From Haliotis asinina (lineage: Eukaryota; Mollusca; Gastropoda; Lepetellida; Haliotidae), in assembly GCF_037392515.1 (NCBI RefSeq), contig NC_090288.1:56405673-56469672 (forward strand): 64,000 nt of DNA, in the 5' to 3' direction. Positions 1 to 10,811 of this stretch are shown piece by piece. Positions within the stretch are counted from its first letter, which is position 1. Each line of letters opens with the position of its first letter. The notes under the pieces are model-generated. The model was not told the DNA's origin and did not search any database. It saw only the letters and a program-made list of their open reading frames with translations. A program made the translations under genes and the position numbers.

Positions 1-1010
1 TGATCGAGAACTTAAGCAGATAGATTTGCATTGAAGTGAAATGTTTTGAATTAAAGAGCGTGAGCATGACGTCTTATGGAAGAAATAGGTCAAGAGAATG
101 CCAATCAATTTGTTGATGATTTTTCTTTTTCAGTGAAAATATGCCTGCGATTATTATGACTATCAGTGGTTGAATTATTAATTTATAGTGAGACATAAAT
201 GGAATCTGTTGCCATTGTTACGAGTGCCATACTCCAACTGGCACATTCTGTATGTCAGAGTTTAGGTGTACATGACTCTTTTGTCTAGTTTTAAGGTGAC
301 CCTGTTTAGCACTTGTTAATTAATGTCAATTTTATCAGCTGATACCCACTTCTTGCCATTGATCAATGATGATTGAAGGATGTCAGATGCTTTTTAATGT
401 AAACTGTTCACTGAATTCCTTACCTTGTCAAAAATTATGAAAATTTGGGTGAAAATGTTCCTGACAACATGAAATGTCTTTATTAAGCTGGGGATTCAAA
501 CCTTACACCAAGGAAAAATTTTTGTACTATATGTGTAACTGGAAAATAAACAGTTTAGTAGCTTTTTTTCACAAGACAATTGTAACAAAAAATGTAATCT
601 AAAATTTTTCCTTACATCTTCTCCACCCATTGTCTAATGTTTAAAGCAAGTACAGATGTACTTGTTAAAAACTATTCTGTCTCTGTTTAGACAATGTTGA
701 AGTTATAAAAACAGAAAGGTTGCTATTTTTAAACTGAAAAATGTAAGTTACATGCTTGCCCCATTTTTCAAAAGTTTGTTCATTAACAATTGTTTTGTTA
801 TCGCTGTTTGTATATGTTGAGTGTCAGTAGTATAACCACCCTGAAACCGAAACTCGAGGAAATGTGGTTATTAGTGGATGTCAAAGTTTTAAACTTGTCC
901 CTTAGCATAACTAGACCTAATTTTATACATCGTGGGGAAAGGAAGCTTCATCTATCAGACGTCACGGCTTGAATTAATTTGCCAGCCATTGACATGTTTT
1001 ACAAGCCCCT
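1..1010. other. non-coding, no gene recognised
   Basis: AT-rich sequence with stops in all frames apart from short chance ORFs. I see no splice-consistent exon, RNA gene or repeat family here. Confidence 0.5.
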
Positions 1011-1014
1011 GTTC

Positions 1015-1085
1015 TTTTCTGAAGTCTCATACAAACTGTTGCCATGTAGCTGGGATATTGCGGAGCGTGGCATAAAACTCACTCA
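1015..1085 (-). repeat. fragment of ACTCAC-tailed dispersed repeat (family 2)
   Basis: The sequence carries the 'gccatgtagctgggatatt' core and ends in an ACTCAC run. This matches the end of the longer copies at 5015-5250 and 7013-7268. Confidence 0.6.
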
Positions 1086-1211
1086 CTCACTCTCTTTGAA
1101 GTTAAACCATGTACCCTTGACATGCCTTGTCTAAAAACATTAGATACCGTAAGTGAAGTGGATTTATCTTGACTTGCTCTATGTTATTGTGGTAAGGATC
1201 AGTGATTGTGA

Positions 1212-1377
1212 GTGAGTGACAGAGTGAGTTTAGTTTTATGTAATTTTTTGTGATATTCCAGCAAAATCATGGTTTGGGAGACAAAAAAACTGGTTTTGCA
1301 TATTGTACCCACATGGGGAATTGAACTCTATCTTCGGCGTGATGAGTGAATGCTTTTACTACTCAACTACCCCACAG
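1212..1377 (-). repeat. tRNA-derived SINE-like repeat (family 1)
   Basis: It starts GAGTGAGTTTAGTTTTA, then has a degenerate 'atattccagcaaaatcatgg', a 'cccacatggggaattgaactc' box (B-box-like GTTCGA on the other strand) and ends in 'ctaccccacagcc'. The same order recurs at 3110, 6374, 15648, 17675 and 59724, so it is a dispersed family. On the minus strand the A/B-box arrangement resembles a tRNA-derived SINE. Confidence 0.65.
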
Positions 1378-1446
1378 CCTCTGTTGATTTAGAAAACTGA
1401 CTCATCCTCTAGTAAGTGCATGGCCTGTATAATTTGTTAAGTGTAC

Positions 1447-1600
1447 TAACTGGAGTCTATTGGTATTTTAGTGACTGGTTTTACTCTAATATTCCAGCAA
1501 TATCATTGCAGGGGACACTAGAAATGGGCTTCACAGAGTGTAACTGTGTGGGGAATCGAACTCGTGTTTTCTGCCTGACACGCTACCCTACTGCCCTCTT
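1447..1600 (-). repeat. tRNA-derived SINE-like repeat (family 1), diverged
   Basis: It shares 'atattccagcaatatcattg', 'agaaatgggcttcacag' and 'tggggaatcgaactcgtg' with the other family-1 copies. The 5' boundary is unclear. Confidence 0.6.
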
Positions 1601-2299
1601 ATGTTTGAAATTATGGGTACTGAACCTTAGTCAGTTCAAAGGCTATAGAGATGATAACATACATGGTTAATAAGCACTACTTCAAATGAAATTATTTCCT
1701 GCACCAGAAATGGAAATGCATTGTGACCATAGTTACCAAATTGATTAATGTATCTCTGTTTGTGATTGTTTCCTTATTGAAGGGAATTGAGAAGATTCAC
1801 TGTTTTTTATATGTCCTTGTTCAAGTTGTAATGCCTTGAATCAGTAGGGACAGACATCTATATATATATTTTTCTCATTTCCAAACAAATGAAAGCGAAA
1901 ATGTTAAATTGTAGAATCTATTTACATTTCAACATAATGGCACTACCTTACATAATAGGTTAAGGATCAAGAATGGCATGGTGTTTGTTTAGATTGGTGG
2001 TAGGGGTTGTTAAACGGTTGAGTTGTGATTTATTATTGGGAAGCTCACTTGCTCCTTTCAGAGAATGTATTGTCTTGATCCCGTGAAGAAAAATGTATCA
2101 TAACACCAGTATCATGCATTACTGTTACCTTGAGTTGACTAATATGACCAGAAAACTGTGACTCTAATCCCAGTAAACTATGAAGGTCATTGATAGAATA
2201 ATTGGTGTCAAACACATCTGATTATGATAGAATTTGTACCAACACAATGGTATCTTTAGCATTTATGTCACAGAGATCAATGGTACAGAATCAACCATG
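1601..2299. other. non-coding, no gene recognised
   Basis: AT-rich sequence. I see no coding signal, repeat family or RNA gene. Confidence 0.45.
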
Positions 2300-2985
2300 C
2301 AAGACACTATTATGGATTACAACTTCTTTAATTCTTTTAACATGACGTTTCAAGGCTAATTCTTGCCCCTTCGTCAGGTGGATAATGAACATAGGTAACA
2401 TTGCAGAATATATACAGGTATACATGAAGCCAGAGAGGTAAGATGTATATACAAACCTGCAGACCATTCAACATCAGACTCAAAGAGCACAAAACTTCAG
2501 TAGGAAAATTAGTTCTGAAATCGGCCCTCTCTGAACACATCGTCAACTATCCAAACCACTCCATCAACTGGAAAAACACTGAGATCCTGGCTTCCAACAT
2601 CAGTGATTTGATGGAGAAGGAAGCTTTGGGAAGCAATCAACATCAGAAGATTAGAACCTCAGATCAATAGAGATCAAGGTGTGTACCTACCCTCTGCCTG
2701 GTGTGTCAACAAGGATTCATAGACTCTCAATCTATCAGCTGTGTAAACATCAATGTACTGTTAAAACCCTTTCCTCCTTTCATCTCTCCTCTGTGATTGT
2801 ACATACCTAACTACATTTATGTGCTTGTATATACATCTTACCTCTCTGGCTTCATGTATACCTGTATATATTCTGCAATGTTACCTATGCTCATTATCCA
2901 CCTGACGAAGGGGCAAGAATTAGCCTTGAAACGTTGTGTTAAAAGAATTAAAGAAGTTGTAATCCATAATAGTGTCTTGCATTAC
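2300..2985 (+). mobile_element. Penelope-like element remnant with long inverted repeats
   Basis: About 150-bp arms at roughly 2300-2452 and 2826-2985 are near-perfect reverse complements. The arm carries the 'ctgacgaaggggcaagaa...gaaacgttgtgttaaaagaat' type end seen in Penelope-like retroelements. The central part (about 2443-2750) reads as the C-terminal GIY-YIG-like segment of such an element: a CRPFNIRLKEHK motif, then WKNTEILASN, then an in-frame stop where the family usually continues. Retroelement debris, not a host gene. Family assignment is from recalled motifs. Confidence 0.65.
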
Positions 2986-3109
2986 CTCACCAACTTCCAA
3001 ATGCCTTTGAAGAATTTCATCAGAATCAACCATGTCACAGTGCAAGTCCATTAACCCTGATCGTGAGGTATGTGGACCTATTTGGATCCTCAATGAATAG
3101 GTTTCATGC

Positions 3110-3275
3110 ATAAGTGAGCAAATGAATAAGTTTAATATCATCTCGCTTTTAGCAATCATGGCAGGTGACACCAGAAATGGGCTTCACACATTGCTTGTAC
3201 ACAGGTGGGGAATCAACCCCAAGTCTTTTGGTATGCCCTAGTGAATGCTTTAACCAGTAGGCTAACTCACCACTC
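3110..3275 (-). repeat. tRNA-derived SINE-like repeat (family 1)
   Basis: It contains 'gacaccagaaatgggcttc', 'ggtggggaatcaacccc' and 'gctttaaccagtaggctaac' in the family-1 order. Confidence 0.65.
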
Positions 3276-3935
3276 CTTCAATGCATTTAGGCATGCAGAA
3301 TTATCACAGTGGCTTCATATCTTTATAATGTTTGGGTTCTGTAATATCTAATGCGCCTTCAGTGCTTGTCTAACAAGTAGAGGACTTTTTATTTTAGGGA
3401 TGATTTTTTTCTGATGTACATTTTTGTCAAGGGTACATAATTTATTGGCCTTCAAGGGTTTTGGTTAGAATGCATTTTAGAATGACTCTTTTGTACTTCT
3501 TGTGATATGTACATTATGTAAATTCTCAAGCTGAAGCTCGTTGTTTCTAGTGTATGGCATCTGGTCTGCTTTTCTGAAAATAAAAGTGAAAATATGCTTC
3601 AATACTTGTACGTTGTCAGTATGTAAACAGCTGCATGTGGACCAGATAACCCATTTGTTCTGAAGAGTAGTGAGGAGCGGTGATTGTCTTGTATGATGAC
3701 AATCAATACACCAAGTCTGACTACCCAATCCATTACTACCATCCTTCATGTACATTCATCACAATGGGGATCTGTTCATACCTGACAAGACATTTGTTTG
3801 TGTTGCTAGATTCATTAACAAACTGATTTCAGCATGTTCAGTCGGAAATTATCATAATGTGTCAAAGATGTGCAGAGAGGATGAGTAACAACTTCTATAT
3901 ATACAGAGGTGATGAGAGTAACATGAAGTCCTGAC
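3276..3935. other. non-coding, no gene recognised
   Basis: No coding signal or recognisable repeat was seen. Confidence 0.4.
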
Positions 3936-4720
3936 TGTGTTGGTGGTGTTGGTTGAGGCACATGTACCATTGGCCTTAGAGTGGTCTTTAGTCACACCTG
4001 AACGTCACATTTATAACGGCAGGCAGTCGGCCGATGTGGTGGCTGTTCTGACCTTGGTAGGGAATGTCTATTCTAATTGGAGATGGGATGGTTTGGGACT
4101 GTGTTCTTCTCGCTGTTGGAGAGTCGATGCTATGGTTCTGTCTACAGGTCGTTTGGGATAGCCATTGAGGTTGATCAATGTGTTTCTTAGATGGTCTATT
4201 TCAGCTTGGAGATAGTCAGGGTCGCGGATGGATTTAGCTCGTCTGGAATGGCGCGTTTGATCTGAGACTGGTGGTTGGAAAGGTAATGAATATACTGGTC
4301 AGAGTGGATGGGTTTTCTGCAGACGGAAAAGGTGATGTGGCAGAGGGGTTCTTCAAGGACACATCTGGGAACGTCAGTTTCTGTTGGTCCTTTATCTCCA
4401 GCGCGATCTGGATGCGCAGGTGCTGCTTGTTGAGATGGTCGAGGAGGATGGCTGCGTAATGGTCAGGATCTAGTATGCCAGTGAAGGGGTCATCCACGTT
4501 TCTATGCCAACAGAGTGTTTGGAAAGGGGATGTAGCGAAAGGGGATCTCTTTAAAGCTGGTCATGAAGGTCGCGGTGATTAGCGGCGACAGAGGTTGCAG
4601 CCGTGTTGTGGTACAAGACCTTCGGTTCCGTCCATTTCGGTTCAGTATGTAACAAGGAAGGGCAACAACATTCCGAAACGTCGCCCTCACAGCAATAAAG
4701 AAGTTGCCCATCCATATATT
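3936..4720 (-). pseudogene. Penelope-like reverse transcriptase remnant, frameshifted
   Basis: Minus-strand translation gives reverse-transcriptase landmarks in order but in changing frames. They are a PLSPLITATFM stretch near 4600, a VDD-type catalytic motif near 4495 (NVDDPF), then HLNKQHLRIQ and KLTFPDV near 4400. After a frame change comes a CRKPIHSDQYIHYLSNHQ segment near 4310. This order (palm motif, YVDD-like box, then CRKPTHTDxY-like thumb) is characteristic of Penelope-like elements. At least two frameshifts make it a dead copy. The flanks towards 3940 are too decayed to delimit well. Confidence 0.65.
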
Positions 4721-5010
4721 GTTATCCTTTCTTACAATTCCATCTTCTAAATACCTCTCAAAGAAGTAACGGTATATGATAATTAACTTCCGGGAAATAG
4801 TGCCCGTCTATCGATGAAATGCATAGGTTTTGACAAAATGATTGGATTTCTTTCTCCTTTTTATAATGGGTTTAAAAGGTTAATAAGATGACGGTACGAA
4901 AACCGAAAATACCATATTTTTTTTTATTGACTTACGGTATATCGCACCAAAGGCATAATACTGGGGTTCTGCTAATACCGCTGTATAGCGTTTCACCCCA
5001 ACAAAGTGGA

Positions 5011-5250
5011 ACCTGTGAGGACCCGGGTTAGAATATTGATCCTCAGTAACCCATGCGGCTCGTAAGAGGCGAGTGACGGAATCGGATGGTCAGGCTCGCT
5101 GACTTGGTTATCACCTGTCATCGTATACCAGTTGCGTATATTGATGCTCATGCTAATAATCACTGGATTGCTTGGTCAGATTCGATAATTTTCTGCGGCC
5201 ATATGGCTGGAATATTGCTGATTGGGATAAGACTAAACTCACTCACTCAC
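5011..5250 (-). repeat. ACTCAC-tailed dispersed repeat (family 2)
   Basis: It runs from 'gtgaggacccgggttagaat' through 'gtaagaggcgagtgacgg', 'tggtcaggctcgctgacttg' and 'atatggctggaatattgctg' to the ACTCAC run. The same layout recurs at 7013, 9345, 10505 and 60283. I recognise this repeat as common in abalone-like gastropods (recall, unchecked). Confidence 0.7.
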
Positions 5251-6373
5251 TCACAAAGTGGTTACACATCACATCAGGTTTCCCACCCACGTCATGATGA
5301 CGTGCCGTTGCTGGAATAACTCTCAAAGCGACGATAAACCGCAAAACGCTCGCTCATTTATATGAGTCACCGCGTAGTATGCTGTGATGATTCTCGCTAA
5401 TACAATTAATACTTCTTTCATTTCTGTTTTATTGTTCAATCGAAGTAGGCTACGTGACGATTCTATTCCTACTTGTATTTCCAACTGTATTCGCCACCAA
5501 CCTGAGACAGCTCACGTATACTGTGACCGTATCAGAACGTGTTGTATAATCGTTTATGTATTTCGATAATTCCTTTGTACACTGGAAGTGCGTTTTCCGA
5601 GGCAACACTGGAACAGATCTAAGCCTACCTCAGACTAACATCTAACATCTAAAATCTAACAAATAAGAAACACTTTTTACAAGAAAACACTCACTATATT
5701 AATCTTGAAACAATATAAAAAAGTGAGCTCTGAAGCTTTCTACATTTTCAGAAACTGAAATTAGCCAGCCATTTTTTTTCGTTTAAGCCCGACAGGTTTG
5801 TAAGACTTTATATTTAGACAGTATTAAGGGGTTGTCCAGCCTTTTTAGCAAGTAATCGTTTGTAAGCCCGGGCTTTTAATTTTTCACAATGGACACTTAC
5901 CCTCCTGGATTAACATCTTCTTTCCAGTTGTCTTAGACAGATGGACATTTTTCAGTGCCTGTATGGAAGACTAGCTAAGCAGATCTTAGTGTCGTATGTC
6001 TACCCCCATTGTTCCTACTTCAGTCTGTTTATTTTGATAGGTCCAAAGGTCACCTCAATTGTTATACTTCCGCTTTAGAAGGACATTACTCTCACTTATT
6101 GGATCCCGCGACGCTCTGCGGTGTGCTGTAAGTATTCGCTGATGTGTTTTAGCAATAACTGAATATTGTGTGAAAAGTAATAATTGTAGTAAGTCTTGAC
6201 ACTGATGCCAAGTAGTGAACCCTGTTTTAGGAAAATGAAGCTAAAGTATATCCTCTGTACACCGTTGTAATGAAATATGTCAAAAGTGAGACACCTAGAT
6301 GTGTACGTTTAGCATTATCATTAACAGTATCATATGGTGTCGACAGCGGAACAAACAGCTGCATACTATTGAG
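5251..6373. other. non-coding, no gene recognised
   Basis: Short chance ORFs only. No splice-consistent exon or repeat family was recognised. Confidence 0.4.
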
Positions 6374-6515
6374 AACAGTGGGGTAGTCAAGTGGTTAAAG
6401 CGTCTCTCGTCCCAAGTTCGATTCTCACATCGGTACAATGTGCGAAGAATATTTTTGGAGTCCGATACAGTGGTGTTTCTGGTGTATGGTTCAAAGAGGC
6501 GTAAAACTAATACCT
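6374..6515 (+). repeat. tRNA-derived SINE-like repeat (family 1)
   Basis: 'ggggtagtcaagtggttaaa' (A-box side), 'caagttcgattctcacat' (B-box side) and 'aggcgtaaaactaatacct' follow the family-1 order on the plus strand. It is too degenerate in its arms to be a tRNA gene. Confidence 0.65.
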
Positions 6516-7012
6516 ACTGGGTATTAAATAACATTGTCATACTGAAAGAGTGGATCGTGAAACAAGCACCTGTATACCTGTATTCATCAATGTCAAACTG
6601 AAATGTGTCCACTGTGAAATGAACAATACATTGTGATATCATAGCAATACTGTCCAATATATGTTATTGTATGTTGATCAACACTTTAACCTTCGACCTG
6701 GTTGTAAAATTACTTGCCGCGCGTACGTACCGATGGGGGATAAAACAACACGGCATGTTCAATTGTGTCGAAAGTTTAGAGGAAAACAGTTGTATATCTT
6801 TTGTGTAACAAGTATAAGTTTCTCGTTGTGAGACGAGTCAATATTGAAACAAACGGTTATATAACTATAGGGTATTTAGCAACATAGTTATTTGAAATGG
6901 ATCAGTGTTAAAACGGGCATCTTTATATGCAACATTAGAAATGGACTAGAACAAGCTGCAAACAAGGCACACAAGCACCCACGTACGTTAATGTGTCGAA
7001 CATTCGGTTCTC
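6516..7012. other. non-coding, no gene recognised
   Basis: No coding or repeat signal was recognised. Confidence 0.4.
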
Positions 7013-7268
7013 CCGAGACCCGTGAAGGTCCAGGGGTAGAATAGACCTTCAGCAACCCATGCGACTATGTTTGTCGTAAGAGGCGACTTACGGGATCGTG
7101 TGGTCAGGCTCGCTGACTTGGTTGACACAGGTCATCGGTTCCCAATTGCGCAGGTCGATGCTCATCTTGTTGATCACTGGATTGTCTGATCCAGACTCGA
7201 TTATTTACAGACCGCCGCCATATAGCTGGAATATTGCTGAGTGCAGCGTAAAGCTAAACTCACTCACT
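7013..7268 (-). repeat. ACTCAC-tailed dispersed repeat (family 2)
   Basis: Near full-length copy from 'gagacccgtgaaggtccagg' to the ACTCACTGACTC end. It includes 'cgtaagaggcgacttacggg' and 'catatagctggaatattgc'. Confidence 0.7.
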
Positions 7269-7860
7269 GACTCGGTTCTCCCGAACTAACCTTTGAACCC
7301 GTTCGAGTTCCTTCTATTATTCATCGTTATTCATTTTGGGGTCTCTCGAATTTCTCGACTGGATATGTCGAATTGCCGGTTGTCCCGAACACACGTGCCC
7401 GTGTTTTGTAAAATGGTATTAATATCCTTATGTTGACGTTAAAGGACCCTATGTATGTACTTCGTTATCCGATGATGGACATCGCCCAAAGTGAAGACAA
7501 AATTAAACATACGCGCAACACAACAGGAGTATTACATCGACACAACTGTGTTTGACCGTAGTATCTATTTCGCCACACTGACAATGACAAGCAGACAAAT
7601 AAAGGTTTTGAATAGATTGCTAAATTTCTATGATACCAGCGTGCTGGAAGCTTATTTAGACCAAACATACTACGCTACAGAACAATACTAATACATCGTG
7701 AATTAAATAAGCCACGTATCCATTTAGCTCCACAGCAAAATGATGTGTCCAAAATTTGGTTTTAGTATTTACCTTATGAGATTTATATTCGTCTTATTCA
7801 GAGATACCAAATTCTTGATATGAAATTCAGTTTCAGTTTCAAAAACAACAGTCCCAGTCA
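7269..7860. other. non-coding, no gene recognised
   Basis: Chance ORFs only; the sequence leads directly into the minisatellite. Confidence 0.4.
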
Positions 7861-8823
7861 TCGTAAGTAGCTTATAGGTCTTGTCAGTCATCGTAAGTAG
7901 CTTATAGGTCTTGTCAGTCATCGTAAGTAGCTTATAGGTCTTGTCAGTCATCGTAAGTAGCTTATAGGTCTTGTCAGTCATCGTAAGTAGCTTATAGGTC
8001 TTGTCAGTCATCGTAAGTAGCTTATAGGTCTTGTCAGTCATCGTAAGTAGCTTATAGGTCTTGTCAGTCATCGTAAGTAGCTTATAGGTCTTGTCAGTCA
8101 TCGTAAGTAGCTTATAGGTCTTGTCAGTCATCGTAAGTAGCTTATAGGTCTTGTCAGTCATCGTAAGTAGCTTATAGGTCTTGTCAGTCATCGTAAGTAG
8201 CTTATAGGTCTTGTCAGTCATCGTAAGTAGCTTATAGGTCTTGTCAGTCATCGTAAGTAGCTTATAGGTCTTGTCAGTCATCGTAAGTAGCTTATAGGTC
8301 TTGTCAGTCATCGTAAGTAGCTTATAGGTCTTGTCAGTCATCGTAAGTAGCTTATAGGTCTTGTCAGTCATCGTAAGTAGCTTATAGGTCTTGTCAGTCA
8401 TCGTAAGTAGCTTATAGGTCTTGTCAGTCATCGTAAGTAGCTTATAGGTCTTGTCAGTCATCGTAAGTAGCTTATAGGTCTTGTCAGTCATCGTAAGTAG
8501 CTTATAGGTCTTGTCAGTCATCGTAAGTAGCTTATAGGTCTTGTCAGTCATCGTAAGTAGCTTATAGGTCTTGTCAGTCATCGTAAGTAGCTTATAGGTC
8601 TTGTCAGTCATCGTAAGTAGCTTATAGGTCTTGTCAGTCATCGTAAGTAGCTTATAGGTCTTGTCAGTCATCGTAAGTAGCTTATAGGTCTTGTCAGTCA
8701 TCGTAAGTAGCTTATAGGTCTTGTCAGTCATCGTAAGTAGCTTATAGGTCTTGTCAGTCATCGTAAGTAGCTTATAGGTCTTGTCAGTCATCGTAAGTAG
8801 CTTATAGGTCTTGTCAGTCATCG
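7861..8823. repeat. perfect 30-bp minisatellite, 32 copies
   Basis: The unit TCGTAAGTAGCTTATAGGTC plus TTGTCAGTCA repeats 32 times (7861-8820) with no substitution that I can see, plus a 3-nt partial unit. Because 30 is a multiple of three and the unit has a stop-free frame on the minus strand, it makes a 350-codon ORF of a 10-residue repeat. That ORF has no gene context and I treat it as a by-product. Confidence 0.95.
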
Positions 8824-8869
8824 GCCCCTTAGCGCTGAAACTATAATCATCATGGATGGATTTGTTGTT

Positions 8870-9090
8870 TATTTGTTGCTAAACAATGTATTCAGCAGCT
8901 GCCCAGCTTTTTTTGCCGGTAATCGACTCCGTTGATTCACACCGCGACCATCGATACACACATCTAGGATACGATGGCATGTGTCAAACAAGTGATAAAG
9001 CCGGGCCGCCCGATCTCGTCACTAGCCTCATACAACAAACATGGGTTGTTAAAGATCAATTCTAACATGGATTCTCACAGGCCAAAATAC
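8870..9090 (+). repeat. degenerate family-2 repeat
   Basis: Diverged counterparts of 'aggatacgatggcatgtgtc', 'cccgatctcgtcactagcct' and 'catgggttgttaaagatcaa' occur in family-2 order. Confidence 0.45.
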
Positions 9091-9344
9091 TACAATTGTA
9101 TTTACAATTTCGAGGATTTGATCTTCCGTTTGTGACCTCAGATTAAGGTGATGGTTGTTATCAGTGTGACCAGTAGGAATACTTAAACGCAGCCTTGGCT
9201 TGCATAAAATGGCTACTAGATTACACATGATAAATTGTATGCAAACACACGAAAAGCTTTATGAGCGCACAGAGGAAAGGATATGTGCAAATAAGGCAAA
9301 CAAATGTATGGGTAAATGTTTGGACAGTGAATGGATAACCCGGT

Positions 9345-9765
9345 TAAGAGAATGAGTTTATTTTTGCTCTGCGGTCTGAAAATAATCGAGTCTGGACCAA
9401 ACAATCCAGTGATCAACAGCATGAAAAACGATTTACACAAATGGGAACAGATGACATGTGTTAACCAAGTAGGCGAGTCTGAACCGATCCCGTTCGTCGC
9501 CTCAAACGATAAGCATGTGTTGGTGACGACCACAATTCTAACCCGGACCTTCACGGTTCGACAACCTGCCTAAACTCATCTCAGATCATATTCACGATCT
9601 GTGATGACCCGGGTTAGAACTGGTCTTCAACAAAATCGTTTGAAGCATGTCATTGTATCTTAGTTTTGTAAATTGGTGCCCATGATGTCAATCACCGGAC
9701 TGTCTAGTCTAGACGCACTTGCTTACAGATAGTCACCATCCACCCAAACTATTGCAGAGTACTGC
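9345..9765. repeat. inverted pair of family-2 repeats
   Basis: A plus-strand copy (about 9345-9560: 'aataatcgagtctggaccaa', 'cagtgatcaacagcatgaa') is followed by a diverged minus-strand copy (about 9600-9765: 'tgacccgggttagaactgg', 'atcaccggactgtctagtct'). Confidence 0.55.
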
Positions 9766-10154
9766 TTTATAGTCATTGCAACACCACATGGAATTCCAAA
9801 CAAACAAGCCCCTTAACCCATCCAGATATCAAATATTTGAATTACCTTTCTAAATAACATTAGATTTATTGGGAATGTGTGTTTCATTCTCACTTTACAC
9901 GTTCCTTTTTTAAAATGAGTGCGATGCTTAGTAATCACAAATTATGTTCATCTTTGACTAAGTGCATGGTTAGACATTACCCTTTATCCACTAACATGTT
10001 CAGGACGCATTCGTATCAATTTAAATTAATTACTGACAATTAGTGTTTGAAAAGTGAATGCATTAAAGTGTAGGTAGGATTGTTAGTCTCCGCAATCCAG
10101 GTATGACTCAACAGGATGTTGACTAGGAGGTCAACGTTCAGGGGCATATTTTCT
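9766..10154. other. non-coding, no gene recognised
   Basis: Nothing recognisable was seen between the family-2 pair and the short minisatellite. Confidence 0.4.
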
Positions 10155-10318
10155 AGCGTTTGTGCGATAACTCCAGCCTTGGTGCAAAAATTCCAGCCAG
10201 CTTTAAGTCCAGCCTTTGTGCGATAAGTCTAACCTTTGTGCGGTTAGTCCGGCTTTTGTGCGAAAAGTTAAGCTTTTGTGCGATAAGTACGGTCTTTGTG
10301 CGATAAGTCCAGCCCTTG
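10155..10318. repeat. degenerate ~21-bp minisatellite
   Basis: About eight imperfect copies of a 'gtccagcctttgtgcgataa'-like unit lie head to tail, with frequent substitutions. Confidence 0.8.
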
Positions 10319-10504
10319 TAGATGCCATCGATCACGCTTTCTGCCACTATTTTAAAGTGAATGAAACTACTCTTGCTCAAAGGTTTCCGATCAGGGTTAC
10401 AGTATTTAAGTTAGACACGTGATACCACTCACTTATACCATTTTGAAAGAATTCTGTAATATGATTTTATATATTTTGGTGTTCTTTGTTTGTTTCATTG
10501 TTGT

Positions 10505-10720
10505 TTAACGCCACACCCATCAACGTTCTAGCCACGAGGTCGCATTGTAAATAATCGAATTTGGACTACACAATCCAGTGATCAACAGAATAAGCATCGA
10601 TCTACGTATTTGGGATACGATGACAACCAAGTCAGAGAGCCTGACCATCCGATCCTTCAAGTGGCCTCTTACGGCTAGCATGGGTTGCTGGAGATCAATC
10701 CTAACAAGGACCTACATGGG
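10505..10720 (+). repeat. family-2 dispersed repeat
   Basis: 'aataatcgaatttggactac', 'ccagtgatcaacagaataag', 'gatacgatgacaaccaagtc' and 'gcctcttacggctagcatgg' follow the family order. It ends about 90 bp upstream of the Toll-like receptor start codon. Confidence 0.65.
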
Positions 10721-10811
10721 TCTGTGCTGAGATTACTTGCTATTAAGAAACACTGCTATTCAGCATGAGTAATATCTGTTATGTCTGTCAGTTTCAGGTC
10801 ATTCTGTAACA

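Noticed and set aside
6374-6515. tRNA gene
   Set aside because: A- and B-box-like sequences are present but there is no cloverleaf; it is one of several SINE copies.
7769-8821. 350-codon minus-strand ORF of a repeated 10-residue unit
   Set aside because: It is the translation of a perfect minisatellite whose unit length is a multiple of three, with no promoter or gene context.
7861-8823. Possible CRISPR-like array
   Set aside because: Direct tandem repeats with no spacers, in a eukaryotic context.
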